Shown: in pieces, positions 32,792 through 44,815 of the stretch
Position numbering within the stretch: position 1 is the first letter of the stretch
Layout: every line of letters starts with the position of its first letter
Assembly (NCBI GenBank): GCA_039810245.1
Contig: JBDHWQ010000009.1
Location: forward strand, 62,001 to 126,000
Origin: CALDSL01 sp039810245
GTDB lineage: Bacteria > Chloroflexota > Anaerolineae > Anaerolineales > Anaerolineaceae
Reading direction: 5' to 3'
DNA: 64,000 nucleotides
Made by a program: the position numbers and the translations under genes
Notes under the pieces: model-generated
Database searches by the model: none
The model's input: the letters and a program-made list of their open reading frames with translations, nothing else
Told to the model about the DNA's origin: nothing

Positions 32792-34353
32792 TGCACCGCC
32801 TCCACGCCGGGGGAAAAGAGGAAACTGAGGATCAGGTTGTTGGTCATGCGCTCGATGGGAGCTTTGTCATCGGTGAATACCACGCCTGGCCCCGGAGCGG
32901 GCTGCAGGTTGGTGAGGGTTACGCCCATCGTGTCCAGCAGCAGCGGGTTTGCGCCTGAGCCGGGTTTGGAGAGAGCCATGAAGTTTTCCAGCAAGTTCTC
33001 GGCGCGAGTCGGCTGGACGGTGGCGAACAGGATGGAATTGTATGTGCCGGGGATATCCATGACATGCACGCTGGGGAACTCGGTCAGGATGGTGGATGCC
33101 AGCGCGTCGATCAGGCGGCGGTCGTTTGGGCCGCGGCCCACGTTGATCACCATCACGCCATCATCGGTCAGGTGCTTATGCACCAGGGCAAAGAACTCAC
33201 GCGTCACCATGTGCGGCGGGATATACGGCGGCCGGTAGGCGTCCACACTGATCACCTGGTAGCGCTGGCTACTCTGCTTAAGCCCAACACGCCCGTCGGT
33301 GACAAAGACGTGCAGGTTCGGCATGGTCATGCCAAAGTATTCCCGCCCGGCTTCCACGATCTTGGGGTCAATTTCGTAGCCGTCGATCTGGATGTCCGGA
33401 TAAACCAATGCGGCCTGCCGCGCGGTGGTACCGGCCGCCAGCCCCACAATCGCCATGCGCTGCACCTGATCCAGCGCGTACGGCGCGGGGTTGAAGAAGG
33501 GCGCCACCAGCACCTGCTCCCACGGGCCCTGGTAATTGACCACGCTGGGGTGGTAGATAGAATGCACGCCCTGGCCTTCGTTGAGGCGCAGCAGGTGAAA
33601 GCCGTTTTCTTCCACCACCTGGATGTAGTTGTAACCCGACTCGGTCTCAAAAATTAAACCGGGTGTGGTGCGATTAAAACCTTCGGTTCCAATAATGCCC
33701 AACGCCACCAGCAGCACCGGCATCCATGCCAGCTGGAGCGCTGCGCGTGGACCGGCAGCCTGCAGCAGCCCAAACAAGGCAACTACCAGCAGTACCCCAC
33801 CAACGATGACAAAGGTACGGAACGTGCCTACCACGGGGACCAGTACCAGCACGGGTAAAAACGTACCTAAGAACGATCCCAGCGTGGAGAGCGCGTAGAT
33901 TTCACCGGCCATGCTGCCCGAATTTTCGCGCTCCTGTACCGCCAGGCGGATAGCAAAGGGCGAAGCCATCCCGAGCAGCGTGCTGGGGATGAAAAACAGG
34001 ATGCCCACACTGATAAACGATCCCAGCAGCATGCCCAACTCCAGGTGGTTGAACGCAGCATCGGTGGCGCTCAGAATAGGTCGCGCGATCAGCGGTAAAA
34101 TACCGCCGCTGAACCCGGCCCAGGCCATCACGCGGTACAGCGTGGCGTAGTGCGGCGAGCGATCAGCCCAGCGGCCGCCGATAAAATACCCCACCGCCAG
34201 ATAAATGAGGATCAGCCCGATAATACTGGCCCACACCATGTTGCTGCTGCCGAAATAATTACCCACCAATCGTGAGGCGGCCATTTCCAGCGCCAGCGAG
34301 GTCATGCCCGAGACGAAAACAGCAAAGTACAGGTATCTGCGCATGGGTGCCAT
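32788..34353 (-). CDS. Membrane-fused spermidine synthase-like protein
   Basis: A 521-residue protein with an N-terminal membrane half of about seven to eight helices (GMTSLALEMAASRLVGNYFG at the start is typical) and a C-terminal aminopropyltransferase/methyltransferase-like Rossmann domain. The latter has MAIVGLAAGTTARQAALV, IDGYEIDPKIVEAGREYF and ISVDAYRPPYIPPHMVTREFF in part. Such fused proteins are often annotated as spermidine synthases, but activity is unproven. The ATG at 34353 has GAGG five bases before it; ATG at 34344 is possible. Confidence 0.85.
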   Translation of the reverse strand: MAPMRRYLYFAVFVSGMTSLALEMAASRLVGNYFGSSNMVWASIIGLILIYLAVGYFIGGRWADRSPHYATLYRVMAWAGFSGGILPLIARPILSATDAAFNHLELGMLLGSFISVGILFFIPSTLLGMASPFAIRLAVQERENSGSMAGEIYALSTLGSFLGTFLPVLVLVPVVGTFRTFVIVGGVLLVVALFGLLQAAGPRAALQLAWMPVLLVALGIIGTEGFNRTTPGLIFETESGYNYIQVVEENGFHLLRLNEGQGVHSIYHPSVVNYQGPWEQVLVAPFFNPAPYALDQVQRMAIVGLAAGTTARQAALVYPDIQIDGYEIDPKIVEAGREYFGMTMPNLHVFVTDGRVGLKQSSQRYQVISVDAYRPPYIPPHMVTREFFALVHKHLTDDGVMVINVGRGPNDRRLIDALASTILTEFPSVHVMDIPGTYNSILFATVQPTRAENLLENFMALSKPGSGANPLLLDTMGVTLTNLQPAPGPGVVFTDDKAPIERMTNNLILSFLFSPGVEAVQ

Positions 34354-34411
34354 TATAACCTCGCACGGGGCTTTCAGTATAATTACCACAGGATCTCGAA
34401 AGGAGCCGCAT

Positions 34412-36046
34412 ATGAAACTGGTGAGCGTGGAGCAGATGCGCGCCATTGAGCAGGAAGCCGACAGCCGCGGGCTGACCTACGAGCAGATGATGGAAAATGC
34501 TGGCATCGGGCTGGCGGACGCGGTGATGGACAGCCTTGGCGAAGAGGGCGCACAGCCGGTGGCCGGGCTGGTGGGCTCGGGAAACAACGGCGGTGATACG
34601 CTGGTGGCGCTGGCCGCGCTGGCCCAGCTTGGCTGGGATACGCACGCCTACCTGGTGCGTCCGCGCGCCGCAGATGACCCACTGTTGGCGCGCTTCCAGG
34701 CGGCAGGAGGCACATTGCTGTCAGTCGAGGACGATGCCAATCTGGAGCGGCTGGATGGCCTGCTGGAGCAGGTGGGCGTGGTGTTGGACGGGGTTCTGGG
34801 AACCGGCGCGCAGCTTCCGCTCAAGCCTGAGGTGGCGCGCGTGCTGGCGCGGGTGCAGGCGCGCGCGGAACAGCAGAACGACTTTGCCGTGGTAGCGGTG
34901 GACTGCCCCAGTGGGATGGACTGCGACAGCGGCGCGGTGGCCGCGGAAACGCTGCGCGCCGATCTGACCGTGTGCATGGCTGCGCTGAAGAAGGGTATGC
35001 TACGCTTTCCGGCGTATGAATATCTGGGCGAGCTCCAGGTGGTGAGCATTGGCCTGCCGGACGACCTGCCGGCATGGGCGGCGCTGACCGATGGGGTGGT
35101 GACCGCCGAAGACGTGCTGGCCGCGCTGCCCCAACGCAAGATGGACGCGCACAAGGGTACGTTTGGCACGGCGCTCATAGCCGCTGGTTCGCTCAATTAT
35201 CCCGGCGCGGCGCTGCTGGCCGGTAAGGCGGCTTACCGGATTGGCGCAGGGCTGGTACGCATGGCGGTTCCTGGCCCGGTGCACGCAGCTCTGGCGGGGC
35301 AAATGCCCGAAGCGACCTGGGTGCTGCTGCCTCATGAAATGGGTGTGATCAGCCAGGATGCGTTTGATGTGCTGGGGAAAAACCTGGAGCGCGTCACGGC
35401 GCTGCTGGTGGGGCCGGGACTCGGGCTAGAAGATACCACGGCCGGGTTTCTGCGCCAGATAGCTGGCGGCAAGGCTGCGCATCCAACGCGAGGCGCGTTA
35501 GGCTTTGGATTGGGGTCAGCTCCGGCGGCGCGGAATGAGGATGACCCGCGCGCGCTGCCAGCCCTGGTGGTGGACGCCGATGGGCTCAAACTGCTGGTGA
35601 AGGTGCCGGATTGGCATGCCAAAATCCCGGCCCCGGCGGTGCTGACGCCGCACCCAGGCGAGATGGCGCTGATGACCGGGCTGGGGGTGGAGGAAATCCA
35701 GGCCGACCGGCTGGAGAATGCACGGCGCTTTGCGCGCGAATGGGGTCACGTGGTGGTGCTCAAAGGCGCGCTGACAGTGATCGCCGCGCCGGATGGGCGC
35801 GCTCGGGTGGTGCCGGTGGCCAGCGCCGCGCTGGCGCGCGCCGGTACGGGCGATGTGCTGGCCGGGATGATAGTGGGGCTGCGCGCGCAGGGCGTAGACG
35901 CGTTTGCGGCGGCCTGCGCCGCCGCGTGGCTGCACGCCCAGGCCGGGCTGGCCGCCGGCGAGTGGTTAGGCGATGCGTCCGTGCTGGCCAGCGACGTGCT
36001 TGACAGCCTGCCCGAGGTGCTGCAAGGTCTGTTCGAAGCGGAATAA
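34412..36046 (+). CDS. nnr: Bifunctional NAD(P)HX epimerase/dehydratase
   Basis: A 544-residue repair enzyme that restores hydrated NAD(P)H. The N-terminal epimerase domain (YjeF_N, about 1-215) shows MRAIEQEADSRGLTYEQMMENA in part and GSGNNGGDTLV. The C-terminal ribokinase-like dehydratase domain (about 230-540) shows HKGTFGTALIAAGS, TPHPGEMALMTG, a VVLKGALTVIAAP segment and the ATP/ADP site AGTGDVLAGMIVG. Both halves appear intact. AAAGGAG lies seven bases before the ATG, and TATAAT at 34378-34383 is a possible -10 without a good -35. Confidence 0.93.
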   Translation: MKLVSVEQMRAIEQEADSRGLTYEQMMENAGIGLADAVMDSLGEEGAQPVAGLVGSGNNGGDTLVALAALAQLGWDTHAYLVRPRAADDPLLARFQAAGGTLLSVEDDANLERLDGLLEQVGVVLDGVLGTGAQLPLKPEVARVLARVQARAEQQNDFAVVAVDCPSGMDCDSGAVAAETLRADLTVCMAALKKGMLRFPAYEYLGELQVVSIGLPDDLPAWAALTDGVVTAEDVLAALPQRKMDAHKGTFGTALIAAGSLNYPGAALLAGKAAYRIGAGLVRMAVPGPVHAALAGQMPEATWVLLPHEMGVISQDAFDVLGKNLERVTALLVGPGLGLEDTTAGFLRQIAGGKAAHPTRGALGFGLGSAPAARNEDDPRALPALVVDADGLKLLVKVPDWHAKIPAPAVLTPHPGEMALMTGLGVEEIQADRLENARRFAREWGHVVVLKGALTVIAAPDGRARVVPVASAALARAGTGDVLAGMIVGLRAQGVDAFAAACAAAWLHAQAGLAAGEWLGDASVLASDVLDSLPEVLQGLFEAE

Positions 36047-36053
36047 CAAACGA

Positions 36054-36093
36054 AAAAAGGGCTGTCTGGCATCCAGCTTCGACAGCCCTTTTT
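36054..36093. terminator. Bidirectional terminator between nnr and the YtxH gene
   Basis: AAAAAGGGCTGTC and its exact complement form a 13-bp stem with a 14-base loop that can pair further (TGG/CCA). It lies between two convergent genes and has A- and T-runs at its ends. Confidence 0.85.
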
Positions 36094-36107
36094 GATTCGC
36101 GTGCGTA

Positions 36108-36488
36108 TTAGATCTGTGGTGTGGTGCCCTCTTCGGGGCCGGATTTCATCGCGCGGCTGCGGGCCTGGTCAATCGCGCCACCCAGCTTCGCGCGCTGCTC
36201 CTCCACCAGAACCTGGCCACGGCGGGTGAGCTCATCTGCGCGTTCTTTGGCAACCTGGGTCAGTTCATCGGCGCGGGTTCGTGCTTCAGCCGCAGCCGAT
36301 TCGGCGCGGGCGTAAGCATCTTCCAGGCTTTCCGATGCGCGGTCGCGCAGCTCAATCGCGCGCTCTTTGATTACGGTGCGGGTTTCTTCACCGGACTGCG
36401 GCGCCATCAGCAAGGCCGCCACGGCACCAGTCAGGCCACCCATGATAAAACCGATTAAAAATGCTCCGAACTCGTCGTTTTCTGCCAT
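36108..36488 (-). CDS. YtxH-domain protein
   Basis: A 126-residue protein. A short N-terminus leads to one membrane helix with the family pattern GFIMGGLTGAVAALLMAPQSGEE (in part), followed by a long charged, alanine-rich helix likely to form a coiled coil. YtxH proteins are small envelope or stress proteins without defined activity. AAAGGAG precedes the ATG. The next gene upstream on the same strand is a DUF948-like protein, a frequent neighbour. Confidence 0.88.
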   Translation of the reverse strand: MAENDEFGAFLIGFIMGGLTGAVAALLMAPQSGEETRTVIKERAIELRDRASESLEDAYARAESAAAEARTRADELTQVAKERADELTRRGQVLVEEQRAKLGGAIDQARSRAMKSGPEEGTTPQI

Positions 36489-36539
36489 TGTATTGCTCCT
36501 TTCAAGAATGCACCTGCCCGGAAAGATGACCGGGTGAGA

Positions 36540-37010
36540 TTACCGGCGGCGGTTCTTGCCCGGCCGGAGAACATCAAAGAATGCTTTGACTGCTGCCACC
36601 TGCGCGTTCAACTCGATTACGGGGCCGGTCAGGTTTTCGCTGAGGAACTTGGTGGTTCCCTTGAGGGTATTCACCGTTTCGCTGGTAGAGTTCAAAATAG
36701 GCTTGATCTCATGCTGGATCAAATTGATCAGCGTGGCGAGCTGCACGATTAATATGACCAGCGCCAGCCCGATAATTAAGGATTCGAGCGCCATAATGAT
36801 GATGAAAATGTCGCGCCAGTGGCTGGTGGTGTCCGTGCCCGAGCGGATTAGCAGCACCAGGCCGGTGATGAGCAGGCCGAGAATCAACACCACGGCGACG
36901 ATCACAATCCAGAGTTTGGAGCCGCCTTCTTTCCGGGTGGCATCCTGCTCCGGCGGAACCGTCACCACGGCCGGTGGGGCAGATACGGCAGTATTTGCTT
37001 GATCATCCAT
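36540..37010 (-). CDS. DUF948-like membrane protein
   Basis: A 156-residue protein with a disordered N-terminus, two membrane helices (LWIVIVAVVLILGLLITGLV and a second at IFIIIMALESLIIGLALVIL) and a helical C-terminal part with ILNSTSETVNTLKGTTKFLSE-like heptads. The pairing with YtxH is seen in many bacteria. The ATG at 37010 is preferred because GAGG lies five bases upstream; a GTG at 37016 would overlap that site. Function unknown. Confidence 0.8.
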   Translation of the reverse strand: MDDQANTAVSAPPAVVTVPPEQDATRKEGGSKLWIVIVAVVLILGLLITGLVLLIRSGTDTTSHWRDIFIIIMALESLIIGLALVILIVQLATLINLIQHEIKPILNSTSETVNTLKGTTKFLSENLTGPVIELNAQVAAVKAFFDVLRPGKNRRR

Positions 37011-37020
37011 ATACACCTCA

Positions 37021-37047
37021 ATTATATCACTCGCGGCAGCATCTCAA
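37021..37047 (-). promoter_or_regulatory. Candidate extended -10 promoter of the DUF948-like gene
   Basis: On the minus strand TGATATAAT forms an extended -10 (hexamer at 37026-37021), with TTGAGA 15 bases upstream. The -10 ends only ten bases before the start codon, so the transcript would begin at or near the coding region. Confidence 0.5.
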
Positions 37048-37204
37048 ACTCCCCGGCTGCCTATCCCTCGCCCGGAAAGGTCGCGGACGACAATCTAATT
37101 TTTGTATATCCACATTATAGCATTTTCAAGCGCAAGGCCTGCTCCCGTCAAGCCATGAACCGCGTGAGTTTTGCCGGATAGAGCCGGCCTTTGTTGGACG
37201 ACGG

Positions 37205-38584
37205 TTAATGCCCCAGCAGCAGGTGGTCTACCGCTTCGCTGAGCTGGTTGAGGTTGCTTACCTGGAAGGTGCGATGGCACAGCGGCGCGTATTTAGGCAT
37301 ATCGCTATCGCCGGTACCCCACAGCGGGATAGCTTCCGGGTTGAGCCAGATGGCCGAGCGGCTGCGGCGCGCCAGCATGCGGAACACGTCCAGCCCCGGG
37401 TCGTTGTAATTGTTGCGCGCGTCGCCCACCACGATGAGCGTGGTGCGGCTGTCTACCATATCCTTATAAGCGGCGTCAAAATCGCCCAGGCTGGTGCCCA
37501 GATCGGTGTTGTAGTAGCCGGATGGCATCTGGTGCAGGACTTCGCGCACGGCTTCCTGCGGCAGGCTGCCTTCGAAGTATGGGCTGATATATTTCATGTG
37601 ATCGATAAAGGCGAAGGCCTGCGTCTTGCTGATCTGATCCTGGATGGCGAACAGCAGGCTGAGCATCAGCTCGGATACCTGGCGCATCGACGTGCTGATG
37701 TCGCAGATCACCACGATTTTGGGTTTCATTTTCTGGTCGCGGTGGTGCAGCTCAACCGGCACGGAGCCATACTTCTGGTTATTGCGCAGCGTCGCTTTGA
37801 CATCCAGGCGGCCGGTTTTGGCGCGCTTCAGGCGCAGCGCCAGCCGCGTGCGCAGCACGCTGGCAATGCGCGTCACTTCTTTGCGCAACTGGAGCATATC
37901 GTCGTCGCTCAGCGATGAGAAGGGGCGGTTGTACAGGTCATCCATGCGCTGGTCGCGTGGCAGCTCGCTGAGATTTTCGGCGATGCGCTGTCCCACGAAC
38001 TTGGAAAGCTGGTCTTTGAGCGACTGCTGGTTGGCTTCCATCATCTTCTGAAGCTGTTCCACGCGCTGCTTGTCCATGCCCATCTGGCGCAGCATGCTCA
38101 TCAGCTCTTCCATGGCCTGCTGCACCTGCTTGAACTTGAGCGCGTTTTCCATCTGGCGCGTGAGGTAGTTCTGGTAGCGCAGGTCGTTGACATCATCCAT
38201 GTTGAACATACTCTCGAGCTGCTGCAATTCCTGCTGGTTGAGCGGGCGGCCCTGCAGCAGCTTTTCGAGCATCTTGCGCATTTCTTCGGTGAACTGGCGC
38301 AGCGCCTGGGCGATCTTATCCGCCTCTTCGGGGGTCAAGTCTTCTGATGGGTTCATCATGTGCGGCGGTTCATCACCCTGGAAGAACAGCGGGAAGAGCT
38401 TTTCGAAGATTTCCTGGTCTTTATTTTCTTTCACCAGGGTTGCGCGCAGTGTATAGCGGAAGATGTCGCGGTCGAAAATGCCCATCTCATCGATGGCATG
38501 AAACGCGTCAGCGCTTTCGGCCAGGCTGATGCGAACACCACTGGCCCGCAGCGCCGCGACAAACTGGACGATGCGTTGGTCCAT
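37205..38584 (-). CDS. VWA-domain protein, CoxE-like
   Basis: A 459-residue protein. The N-terminal two thirds are helical and rich in Met/Gln/Glu. The C-terminal von Willebrand factor A domain has the MIDAS motif DISTS in VVICDISTSMRQVSELM, and TTLIVVGDARNNYNDPG later. CoxE-like proteins work with MoxR ATPases in maturing or remodelling metalloenzymes or complexes. The MoxR gene lies 19 bases upstream on the same strand. AAAGGAG eight bases before the ATG fixes the start. The client is unknown. Confidence 0.9.
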   Translation of the reverse strand: MDQRIVQFVAALRASGVRISLAESADAFHAIDEMGIFDRDIFRYTLRATLVKENKDQEIFEKLFPLFFQGDEPPHMMNPSEDLTPEEADKIAQALRQFTEEMRKMLEKLLQGRPLNQQELQQLESMFNMDDVNDLRYQNYLTRQMENALKFKQVQQAMEELMSMLRQMGMDKQRVEQLQKMMEANQQSLKDQLSKFVGQRIAENLSELPRDQRMDDLYNRPFSSLSDDDMLQLRKEVTRIASVLRTRLALRLKRAKTGRLDVKATLRNNQKYGSVPVELHHRDQKMKPKIVVICDISTSMRQVSELMLSLLFAIQDQISKTQAFAFIDHMKYISPYFEGSLPQEAVREVLHQMPSGYYNTDLGTSLGDFDAAYKDMVDSRTTLIVVGDARNNYNDPGLDVFRMLARRSRSAIWLNPEAIPLWGTGDSDMPKYAPLCHRTFQVSNLNQLSEAVDHLLLGH

Positions 38585-38603
38585 AGGACAGCTCCTTTGG
38601 GCG

Positions 38604-39563
38604 TCAGTTTTGCCAGGAACGCATATCCATATCGCCGGGCCGCTTGGTGGTGGGCGAGAACAGCATACGTTTGGCTTTCTGCAGGTCCGATTCATGCTTG
38701 AGCAGGACGCTCAGCGTGGTTTCCAGCGTCGACTGGTCGAGGTTCTGCGCGTTGAGGGTGACCAGCGATTTGGCCCAGTCCAGCGTTTCGCTGATGCTGG
38801 GAGACTTGCGCAGGTCAAACGTGCGCAGCTTGTGCACCAGCTCCACTGCCTGGCGCGCCAGCTTGGGGGCCAGGTCCGGCACCTTGAGGCGTACCACATT
38901 GAGCTCCTGCTCCACGCTGGGGTAGTCGATGAACAGGTACAGGCAGCGGCGCTTGAGCGCTTCGCTCAACTCGCGCGTGTTGTTACTGGTGAGGATCACC
39001 AATGGGCGGTGCACTGCGGTGAGGGTGCCCAGCTCGGGCACGCTGACTTGAAAATCGCTGAGGACCTCGAGCAAAAAGGCTTCGAACTCGGCATCGGCGC
39101 GGTCAATTTCGTCGATCAACAACACGGTGGGAGTTTCGCTCAAAATGGCCTTGAGCAGCGGGCGCTGCAGCAGGAAGCGCATCGAGAAGAACACATCTTC
39201 TTCACTGGCCAGCTTATCGGCGGCTTCTTTGAGGCTTTCCGAAGCGCCCAGGGTTTCCTGCAGCTTGTCGCGCAAGAGCTGCGTGTACAGAAGCTGCTTG
39301 GCATATTCCCATTCATACAGGGCTTTGGTTTCGTCGAGGCCCTCATAGCACTGTAAACGGATCAGGTCACGGCAGGTCGCGGCTGCCAGCGCCTTGGCTA
39401 ACTCGGTCTTGCCGACCCCGGCAGGGCCTTCGGCCAGCAGCGGCTTGCCGATCTGCTGCGCCAGATACAAAATCGTGCTGATTTCATCATTCGCGATGTA
39501 CTGCTGTTCGCTAAGGCCCTCTTTCAGCTCATCGGGGGACCGAAACGTGCGGTCAACGGCCAT
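38604..39563 (-). CDS. MoxR-type AAA+ ATPase
   Basis: A 319-residue AAA+ ATPase. Walker A is GPAGVGKTELAKAL, Walker B is VLLIDEIDRADAEFEAFL, sensor 1 is VILTSNNTRELSEALKRR. MoxR ATPases act as chaperones with VWA partner proteins; the partner is encoded directly downstream. GAGGAG precedes the ATG. It opens the two-gene operon. Confidence 0.92.
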   Translation of the reverse strand: MAVDRTFRSPDELKEGLSEQQYIANDEISTILYLAQQIGKPLLAEGPAGVGKTELAKALAAATCRDLIRLQCYEGLDETKALYEWEYAKQLLYTQLLRDKLQETLGASESLKEAADKLASEEDVFFSMRFLLQRPLLKAILSETPTVLLIDEIDRADAEFEAFLLEVLSDFQVSVPELGTLTAVHRPLVILTSNNTRELSEALKRRCLYLFIDYPSVEQELNVVRLKVPDLAPKLARQAVELVHKLRTFDLRKSPSISETLDWAKSLVTLNAQNLDQSTLETTLSVLLKHESDLQKAKRMLFSPTTKRPGDMDMRSWQN

Positions 39564-39775
39564 GGTGATAACTCCTCTACCTTTAAACTACCGGTATGCC
39601 AGAATGTGTCCTGTTTCCCGCCCACAGGTGCGTCAAGCGGGCAACTTTAGCATTCATCAATTTGTATCAGTATAGTGGTTCACGCCTGTATTTTCTAGGG
39701 GATTTCCCCCCACGCCTAAGGTAGATATCCCCCCACAGGGGAGCGATGGCAAGCGGCTTACACCCGCGCCGCAAT

Positions 39776-39804
39776 TTGCATCGTATCCCGAATAATGTTA
39801 AAAT
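39776..39804 (+). promoter_or_regulatory. Promoter of the small membrane protein-pth-mfd run
   Basis: TTGCAT (39776-39781) and TAAAAT (39799-39804) are exactly 17 bases apart. The predicted transcription start is at 39811-39812, one or two bases before the ATG at 39813, so the mRNA should be leaderless. No ribosome binding site is visible before that ATG. Confidence 0.72.
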
Positions 39805-39812
39805 AACCTGCT

Positions 39813-40082
39813 ATGGTTCGACTGGGACGCTGGGCATGGATGGGAATGCTGTTGGCGGGCGCGTGGGTGGCCTGGCCGGCGGATGCTGTTATTGGCTGGC
39901 CGGGGCAGGCGACGCCCGCGCCGCTGCTGCCCACGCCGACCGCGCTGCCCGGCAACCCGGCTTCTTTGAACGCATTGCAACTGGCGCTGAGCAGTGCGCA
40001 GGGCGTCGCCTTTGTGGTGGCGCTGTTCGCGTTGTTAGGCCTGTACCTGGCGCTGCGCGGCCTGTACCGCCGCCAGCGCTGA
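39813..40082 (+). CDS. Small membrane protein upstream of pth
   Basis: An 89-residue protein with an N-terminal signal-like helix (WMGMLLAGAWVAWPADAV), a Pro/Thr-rich middle and a second helix (GVAFVVALFALLGLYLALRG) ending in RRQR. I do not recognise it. It lacks a ribosome binding site and directly follows a good promoter, so leaderless translation is likely. It is 12 bases from pth and probably cotranscribed. Confidence 0.65.
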   Translation: MVRLGRWAWMGMLLAGAWVAWPADAVIGWPGQATPAPLLPTPTALPGNPASLNALQLALSSAQGVAFVVALFALLGLYLALRGLYRRQR

Positions 40083-40094
40083 CCTCGTGGGGGC

Positions 40095-40736
40095 ATGATG
40101 GGATTGTTCCGCTTGCGCAAACGCAGCCAGCCGGAAACCGCGGCGCCGGAAGGCGCGCCGGTTTATCTGATCGTCGGCCTGGGCAACCCCGGGCGCGAAT
40201 ATCGCGACACGCGCCACAATGCAGGCTTTATGGTCATTGACCGCCTGAGCGAAGTGCTCAAGATCGGTATTACCCGCGCACAGGAGCGCGCGCTGGTGGG
40301 CAGCGGCGTGGATGGCGGCCGCAAGGTGATCCTGGCCAAGCCCATCACCTATATGAACCTTTCTGGCACGGCCGTCAGCGCGTTGATGCGCTTTTACAAA
40401 GTGCCGCTGGAAAATCTGCTGCTGATCCACGACGATATTGACCTGCCGCTGGGTACGCTGCGCATTCGCGGCAGCGGCGGCTCGGGCGGGCAGAAAGGAC
40501 TGGCGTCCACCATCGAGCGGCTGGGCACGGAGAATATCGCGCGCATGCGCGTTGGCATTGGCCGGCCACCAGGGCAGAAGATGGCTGCCGACTACGTGCT
40601 GCGCCCGTTTGACCGCGACGAACAGGAGCTGGTGCGGCTGGTGCTGGACCGCGCCGCCGACGCCGCGCTGCTGTTTATCCGTGATGGCATCGACGCATCC
40701 ATGAACCGCTACAACGGGGCGCTGCCCAAGGACTGA
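40095..40736 (+). CDS. pth: Peptidyl-tRNA hydrolase
   Basis: A 213-residue esterase that frees tRNA from peptidyl-tRNA in the cytoplasm. Family motifs VGLGNPGREY, TRHNAGF with catalytic His41, KPITYMNLSGTAV, HDDIDLPLG and GSGGSGGQKGL are all present. It carries about 22 extra N-terminal residues compared with E. coli Pth. The upstream Shine-Dalgarno is weak (GTGGGGGC). mfd follows after four bases. Confidence 0.95.
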   Translation: MMGLFRLRKRSQPETAAPEGAPVYLIVGLGNPGREYRDTRHNAGFMVIDRLSEVLKIGITRAQERALVGSGVDGGRKVILAKPITYMNLSGTAVSALMRFYKVPLENLLLIHDDIDLPLGTLRIRGSGGSGGQKGLASTIERLGTENIARMRVGIGRPPGQKMAADYVLRPFDRDEQELVRLVLDRAADAALLFIRDGIDASMNRYNGALPKD

Positions 40737-40740
40737 GCCT

Positions 40741-44117
<3,377 letters not shown>

Positions 44118-44121
<4 letters not shown>

Positions 44122-44798
44122 CTTCGGTCCTCGTCATCGAAGATGAGCACGAACTGGCGCAGGTGCTGCGCGGCTACCTGGAAAATGCCGGTTACAGTGT
44201 GTCCACCGCGCAGCGCGGCGACAGTGGGCTGAGCACATGGGAGCGGCTGCGCCCCGACCTGGTGATCCTCGATCTCAATCTGCCGGGGATGGACGGGTTG
44301 GAGGTGGCGCGCGAAATCCGGCGCCAGTCAGACACGCCGCTGATCATGGTTACTGCGCGTGTAGACGAGGTCGACCGGCTGCTGGGGCTGGAACTGGGCG
44401 CGGATGATTACATCACCAAGCCGTTTTCACCGCGCGAGGTGGTGGCGCGGGTGAGAGCCGTGCTGCGCCGCGCCAACCCAGGCGCATCCGCCGGCGGTCA
44501 CTGGCAGGCGCAGGACCTGGTGGTTGACCTGAACGAACACAGCGTGCAGCGCGCCGGGCAGCCGGTGGAGCTGACGCCGACCGAGTTCAACCTGCTGGCG
44601 GCGCTTATCGCCCAGCCGGGACGGGCTTTCACCCGCCTGCAACTGCTCGAAGCTGCCGCCGGCGAAGCCTATGAAGGCTATGAGCGCAGCATCGACGCGC
44701 ATATTAAGAACCTGCGCGCCAAAATCGAATCCGACCCACGCCAGCCACGGTACATCGAAACCGTGTTTGGGATCGGCTATCGCTTTCGGAAAGAATAA
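44118..44798 (+). CDS. OmpR/PhoB-family response regulator
   Basis: A 226-residue regulator. The receiver domain has the acidic pocket in VIEDEHE, the phospho-acceptor Asp52 in LVILDLNLPGMDG, and the conserved Lys in DDYITKPFSPREV. The C-terminal winged helix shows LTPTEFNLLAALIAQPG and RYIETVFGIGYRF. It partners with the histidine kinase encoded 17 bases downstream. The regulated genes are not evident; the lipoprotein gene after the kinase is a possible target. Confidence 0.95.
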
Positions 44799-44815
44799 TT
44801 CCAGGAGAAGGAAGC

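Noticed and set aside
34354..34359. Leaderless start of the spermidine-synthase-like gene from TATAATG
   Set aside because: The TATAAT overlaps the start codon itself, so it cannot act as -10 for that ATG, and GAGG gives a normal ribosome binding site.
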